A stretch of 44,754 nt of DNA. Source: Nonomuraea cypriaca (GTDB lineage Bacteria; Actinomycetota; Actinomycetes; Streptosporangiales; Streptosporangiaceae). Every line of letters starts with the position of its first letter. Positions within the stretch are counted from its first letter, which is position 1. The notes beneath the pieces were generated by a model. That model was given only the letters and a program-made list of their open reading frames with translations, was not told the origin of the DNA and ran no database searches. Below, piece by piece: positions 41,485 through 44,754 of the stretch. The stretch spans positions 1 to 44,754 of the forward strand of contig NZ_JADOGI010000073.1 in NCBI RefSeq assembly GCF_015645445.1, in the 5' to 3' direction. A program made the position numbers and the translations under genes.

Positions 41485-42251
41485 TGAGCAAGGGCCAGCG
41501 TACGAAGATGAGCGACCGTAAATCCGCACGTGAGAAGATCAGGGAGCAGCAGGCCGCGGCCCGCGCCCGCGACCGGCGCAGGCGCATCGTGACCTACGTG
41601 ACCGCAGGCGTGGTCGCGGTCGCCGCCGTCGGGCTCGGCTGGTGGTATGCCGCCAGCACCTCCCAGCCGGAGGAGGCCGCCGGCGCCATGGCGCCGATCA
41701 CCGTGCAGGCCGACGGCAGCGTCGTGATGGCCAGGCAGGGCGTCACCCGGCCCGTGCTGGACATCTACGAGGACTTCCAGTGCCCGGCCTGCAAGGAGGC
41801 CGAGCGGGTCAGCGGGCAGACGTTCAAGAACCTCGCCGGCGAGGGCAAGGCCAAGGTCGTCTACCACCCGATAACGATCTTCTCGCAGGAGCCGACCAAG
41901 TCCAACTCCGTACGCGCGGGCAACGCCGCCCGCTGCATCGCCGACGGCAAGCAGTGGCTGGCGTTCCACAACCTGCTCTTCGAGAACCAGCCGCCGGAGA
42001 CCGAGCAGGGCTTCAAGCCCGACCAGCTCGTACAACTCGGTCAGCAGGCCGGGGTGACGGCGCCGGGCTTCCAGCAGTGCGTCACCTCCGGGCAGCACAG
42101 TGAGGCGCAGCTCGCGTACAGCAAGAAGATCGGCGACGAGCAGAAGCTCACGCACACGCCGACCGTGAAGCTCAACGGAACGGAGATCGAGAATGGTGTG
42201 ATCTTCAGCCCGCGGGAACTGCGCGATGCGGTCACGGAGGCCGCCAAGTAG
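41484..42251 (+). CDS. Membrane-anchored DsbA-like thioredoxin-fold protein
   Basis: 255 residues. A highly charged cytoplasmic head (about 1-35), one transmembrane helix (about 36-57) and an extracytoplasmic DsbA-like domain with active site C100-PAC103 in YEDFQCPACKEAE, and a cis-Pro segment HTPTVKLNG near the C-terminus. Expected role: thiol-disulfide exchange in exported proteins. It starts within the stop of the MauE-like gene and is followed 26 bp later by lgt, giving an envelope-protein maturation cluster. Confidence 0.93.
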   Translation: MSKGQRTKMSDRKSAREKIREQQAAARARDRRRRIVTYVTAGVVAVAAVGLGWWYAASTSQPEEAAGAMAPITVQADGSVVMARQGVTRPVLDIYEDFQCPACKEAERVSGQTFKNLAGEGKAKVVYHPITIFSQEPTKSNSVRAGNAARCIADGKQWLAFHNLLFENQPPETEQGFKPDQLVQLGQQAGVTAPGFQQCVTSGQHSEAQLAYSKKIGDEQKLTHTPTVKLNGTEIENGVIFSPRELRDAVTEAAK

Positions 42252-42277
42252 CCTCGCTTCCGCTACCCTCACCTGAC

Positions 42278-43495
42278 ATGCCCCTTGCCTCGATTCCCAG
42301 CCCTTCTCAGGGGGTCTGGTATCTCGGAGTCATCCCGATCCGGGCTTATGCACTGTGCATCGTGCTCGGCGTCGTCGTCGCCGTCTGGCTGAGCGAGCGC
42401 CGCTGGCGCGCCCGCGGTGGCCAGAAGGGGACGATCATCGATATCGCGGTCCCCGCGGTCATCTTCGGCCTGATCGGCGGCCGCCTCTACCACGTCATCA
42501 CCGACTGGCAGACCTACTTCGGCGACAACCGGGTCAAAGAGCCCTACCAGGCGCTCTTCATCTGGGAAGGCGGCCTCGGCATCTGGGGCGCGGTCGCGCT
42601 CGGCGGTGTCGGCGTGTGGCTGTCCGTGCGCAAGCGCGGCATCTCCATGGGCGCCGTCGCCGACACGGTCGCCCCCGGCATCGCCTTCGCCCAGGCCATC
42701 GGCCGCTGGGGCAACTGGTTCAACCAGGAGCTGTACGGCTCGCCGACCACACTGCCGTGGGGCCTGGAGATCGACATCGACCACGGCGGCGAGCCGGGCG
42801 TGCTCTACCACCCGACGTTCCTGTACGAGTCGCTGTGGGACGTGGCGCTCGGCTTCGTGCTCATCTTCGCCGGGCGGCGCTTCGCGCTGCACCACGGGCG
42901 GCTGTTCGCCGTCTACGTCGCCGGCTACACGCTGGGCCGCTTCTGGATCGAGGGGCTGCGCATCGATCCGGTGGGCGGTGTCGACCACGCGGTGACGCTG
43001 CTCGGCCTGCGGCTCAACCAGTGGACGTCCATCGTGGTGTTCCTGGGGGCGCTGGTCTACCTCTGGGCGGTCAGGAACAAGGACTCGGCGGAGGTCGTGG
43101 TGCCGCCGTCGGACCTCGGGGCGGGGCCCGGGGCGGATCCGGCGGACCCGGCGCACTCGGCCGACCAGGCGGACACCGATTCGCCGGACTCGGCCGCGGA
43201 CTCTTCGGATTCCTCGGATTCGCCCGATTCTTCGGACGATGGGTCCTCCTCGGCGGCGTCCGAGGACGCTGTTGAGGCCACCGCTTCCGATGAGACCTCT
43301 GCGGCTGAGGCGTCGGCGGCGGCGTCCGAGCCGAAGCCGGATGAGGGCGCCGGGGCGGAGGGCGATTCGACGGACACCGGCCGGACCGAGACCTCTGACG
43401 CCCAAGCCGCGAGCGCCGAGACCTCTGACGCCGACGCCGCGAGCGCCGAGACCTCTGACGCCGACGCCGTGAGCAAGGAGAAGAACACGCGATGA
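42278..43495 (+). CDS. lgt: Prolipoprotein diacylglyceryl transferase with acidic repetitive C-terminal tail
   Basis: 405 residues. The first ~270 are a normal Lgt: seven membrane segments, GLIGGRLYHV, the Lgt signature GRWGNWFNQELYG and HPTFLYESLWD. It transfers diacylglycerol to the lipobox Cys of prolipoproteins. Residues from about 275 to 405 form an Asp/Ser/Ala/Glu-rich cytoplasmic tail (SPDSSDDGSSSAAS, then three 10-residue repeats). Such long tails occur in actinobacterial Lgt and are not needed for catalysis. The stop overlaps the next ATG (ATGA). Confidence 0.95.
   Translation: MPLASIPSPSQGVWYLGVIPIRAYALCIVLGVVVAVWLSERRWRARGGQKGTIIDIAVPAVIFGLIGGRLYHVITDWQTYFGDNRVKEPYQALFIWEGGLGIWGAVALGGVGVWLSVRKRGISMGAVADTVAPGIAFAQAIGRWGNWFNQELYGSPTTLPWGLEIDIDHGGEPGVLYHPTFLYESLWDVALGFVLIFAGRRFALHHGRLFAVYVAGYTLGRFWIEGLRIDPVGGVDHAVTLLGLRLNQWTSIVVFLGALVYLWAVRNKDSAEVVVPPSDLGAGPGADPADPAHSADQADTDSPDSAADSSDSSDSPDSSDDGSSSAASEDAVEATASDETSAAEASAAASEPKPDEGAGAEGDSTDTGRTETSDAQAASAETSDADAASAETSDADAVSKEKNTR
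43388..43477 (+). repeat. Three 30-bp tandem repeats in the lgt tail
   Basis: Units starting at 43388, 43418 and 43448 encode ETSDAQAASA, ETSDADAASA and ETSDADAVSK. They are almost identical at the DNA level, so the copy number is likely unstable. Confidence 0.85.
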
Positions 43496-44196
43496 GCGAT
43501 CGCGCGGAGGCCCACCACCAGCATCGTGACGTCACCGGAGGCTGGTTGCGGCCCTCGGTGTTCGGCGCGATGGACGGCCTGGTGTCGAACTTCGCGCTCA
43601 TCGCAGGCGTCGCGGGCGGCACCGCCAACACCAGGGTCATCGCCCTTGGCGGTGTCGCCGGACTGGCCGCGGGAGCCCTGTCCATGGCAGGCGGGGAATA
43701 CGTCTCGGTGGCCAGTCAGCGCGAGCTGGCCCAGGCCGAGATCGCCGTCGAACGTCGTGAGCTGGCCCGTCACCCCGACGACGAGCGGGCCGAGCTGGCC
43801 CAGTCGTTCGCCGACAAGGGCGTGGCCCCGGACCTGGCCGCCGAGGTGGCCAGGCAGATCTCCGAGAACCCGGACCGGGCGCTGGAGGTCCACACCCGTA
43901 CCGAGCTGGGCGTCTCCCCGGGGGAGCTGCCCTCGCCGATGCTGGCGGCGGTCTCGTCGTTGCTGTCGTTCGCGGTGGGGGCGGCGCTGCCGCTCCTGCC
44001 GTACCTGTTCGGGGTGAGTGGGCTGGCGGTTTCCGCTGTGGTGTCCTGTGTGGCGCTGTTCGCGGCGGGCGCGGTGGTCTCGGCCGTGACGGCACGCAGT
44101 TGGTGGTACTCCGGGCTGCGTCAGCTGACGGTCGGCGCGGTGGCGGCCGGCGTCACGTTCGCCGTCGGCAACCTGATCGGGGCGGCGGGCCTGTGA
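43492..44196 (+). CDS. VIT1/CCC1-family transporter (iron/manganese)
   Basis: 234 residues. N-terminal FGAMDGLVSNFALIAGVAGG and AGALSMAGGEYVSVASQRE are VIT1/CCC1 hallmarks (first two helices and metal-site Met/Glu); a cytoplasmic helical domain (about 75-145, EIAVERRELARHPDDERAEL) and three further helices follow. Family members move Fe2+ or Mn2+ out of the cytoplasm. Overlaps lgt by ATGA, and its own stop overlaps the following ATG (TGATG). Confidence 0.92.
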   Translation: MSDRAEAHHQHRDVTGGWLRPSVFGAMDGLVSNFALIAGVAGGTANTRVIALGGVAGLAAGALSMAGGEYVSVASQRELAQAEIAVERRELARHPDDERAELAQSFADKGVAPDLAAEVARQISENPDRALEVHTRTELGVSPGELPSPMLAAVSSLLSFAVGAALPLLPYLFGVSGLAVSAVVSCVALFAAGAVVSAVTARSWWYSGLRQLTVGAVAAGVTFAVGNLIGAAGL

Positions 44197-44754
44197 TGGC
44201 CCGCAGACGAGCCACCCCCCGCCAGGGCGACGGCCGCTCCGGCAACGGCCCTTCCCCGAACGGCGGCGGCCCCCCGGGTGGCGATGGCGCCGGCGCGACG
44301 GGCCTAGGTAGCGGCCGCTCCGCGGCGGGTCCGGAGAGCGGCGATTGGCGCGCGACGGGTCCGAACGGCGGTGGCCGGTCTGCGGCGGGCCGAGGTAGTG
44401 GCCGGTCTGCGGCGGGTCCGGAGAGTGGCGGTTGGCCTGCGGCGGGTGCGGATGGCGGTGGCCGGTCTGCGGCGGGCCGAGGTAGTGGCCGGTCTGCGGC
44501 GGGTCCGGAGAGTGGCGGTTGGTCCGCAGCCGGTGTGGATGGCGGTGGCCGGTCCGGGGCCGGTCGAGGTAGTGGCCGGTCTGCGGCGGGTCCGGAGAGT
44601 GGCGGTTGGCCTGCGGCGGGTGCGGATGGCGGTGGCCGGTCTGCGGCGGGCCGAGGTAGTGGCCGGTCTGCGGCGGGTCCGGAGAGTGGCGGTTGGCCTG
44701 CGGCGGGTGCGGATGGCGGTGGCCGGTCTGCGGCGGGCCGAGGTAGTGGCCGGT
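44196..44754 (+). CDS. Start of a Gly/Arg/Ser/Ala-rich repeat protein, truncated by window end
   Basis: ATG 44196 overlaps the VIT1-family stop (TGATG) and opens a frame with no stop to the window end (186 codons). The start is MARRRATPRQGDGRSGNGPS; then 29-residue units follow, containing GRGSGRSAAGPESGGWP and AAGADGGGRSAA. No domain is recognised. Codons are atypical for the window (GGT, AGT, TCT, CCT, CGA, GAT frequent), so the repeat array may have arisen by recent expansion. Because most other frames on both strands are also open through the repeat, the coding assignment rests on the start overlap; the remainder of the gene is needed to identify it. Confidence 0.55.
   Translation, partial: MARRRATPRQGDGRSGNGPSPNGGGPPGGDGAGATGLGSGRSAAGPESGDWRATGPNGGGRSAAGRGSGRSAAGPESGGWPAAGADGGGRSAAGRGSGRSAAGPESGGWSAAGVDGGGRSGAGRGSGRSAAGPESGGWPAAGADGGGRSAAGRGSGRSAAGPESGGWPAAGADGGGRSAAGRGSGR
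44304..44754 (+). repeat. Minisatellite with exact 87-bp period
   Basis: The anchor (CGAGGTAGTGG) starts at 44391, 44478, 44565, 44652 and 44739, every 87 bp; a diverged first unit (CTAGGTAGCGG) starts at 44304. Units at 44391, 44565 and 44652 are nearly identical; the one at 44478 differs in a block after TTGG. The period is a multiple of three, so copy-number change keeps the frame. The array continues past the window. Confidence 0.9.

Overview
The window is very GC-rich, uses many GTG starts, and carries actinobacterial gene sets: a split his operon, a trp locus with the actinobacterial Trp-associated membrane protein, a PriA-type HisA, and standalone HisI. Gene order and protein style suggest a filamentous actinomycete of the Streptosporangiales (Nonomuraea-like). 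That placement is inference from recognisable families, not from a database search.

Left part (1-17.7 kb): a truncated secreted SGNH hydrolase and an amino-acid permease (minus strand) diverge from dnaE (replicative polymerase alpha subunit). An AS-family amidase converges on a small membrane protein. Next come a divergent MurA-type enolpyruvyl transferase, with Asp in place of the usual active-site Cys, and a class A penicillin-binding protein. A YbaK-like deacylase and an AraC regulator lie divergent to a fosmidomycin-resistance-like MFS exporter. A secreted trypsin-like protease with an octapeptide-repeat linker, a ligase-only ATP-dependent DNA ligase and a 64-aa protein follow on the minus strand.

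Histidine region (18.2-24.2 kb): hisD-hisC-hisB-(51-aa membrane protein)-hisH-(23-codon micro-ORF)-(109-aa membrane protein)-priA-ridA-hisF. Most junctions are GTGA/ATGA stop-start overlaps, implying translational coupling. A strong bidirectional hairpin ends the operon. A 7.2-kb block then separates it from hisI: glutamine-synthetase-family enzyme, small membrane protein, TIGR03085-type protein, a heterodimeric ABC exporter with one degenerate ATP site, and an anti-sigma/STAS pair.

Tryptophan and envelope region (31.5-44.8 kb): hisI, Trp-associated membrane protein, two membrane proteins sharing a Gly/Tyr/Gln/Pro-rich low-complexity head (DUF4190 and CD225 types) and near-identical upstream promoter blocks, DUF2752, then trpC-trpB-trpA. 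trpE, trpG, trpD and trpF are not present here; PriA can supply the TrpF step. A secreted GH101 endo-alpha-N-acetylgalactosaminidase-like enzyme follows, then MauE/DoxX-like and DsbA-like redox proteins, lgt with an acidic repetitive tail, a VIT1/CCC1 transporter and the start of a gene built from a perfectly phased 87-bp minisatellite that runs off the window.

Best candidates for something undescribed: the two tandem low-complexity-headed membrane proteins under a duplicated promoter block; a 20-bp element found 6-8 nt after two unrelated stop codons; the non-enzymatic membrane and micro-ORFs coupled into the his operon; and the 87-bp repeat protein.
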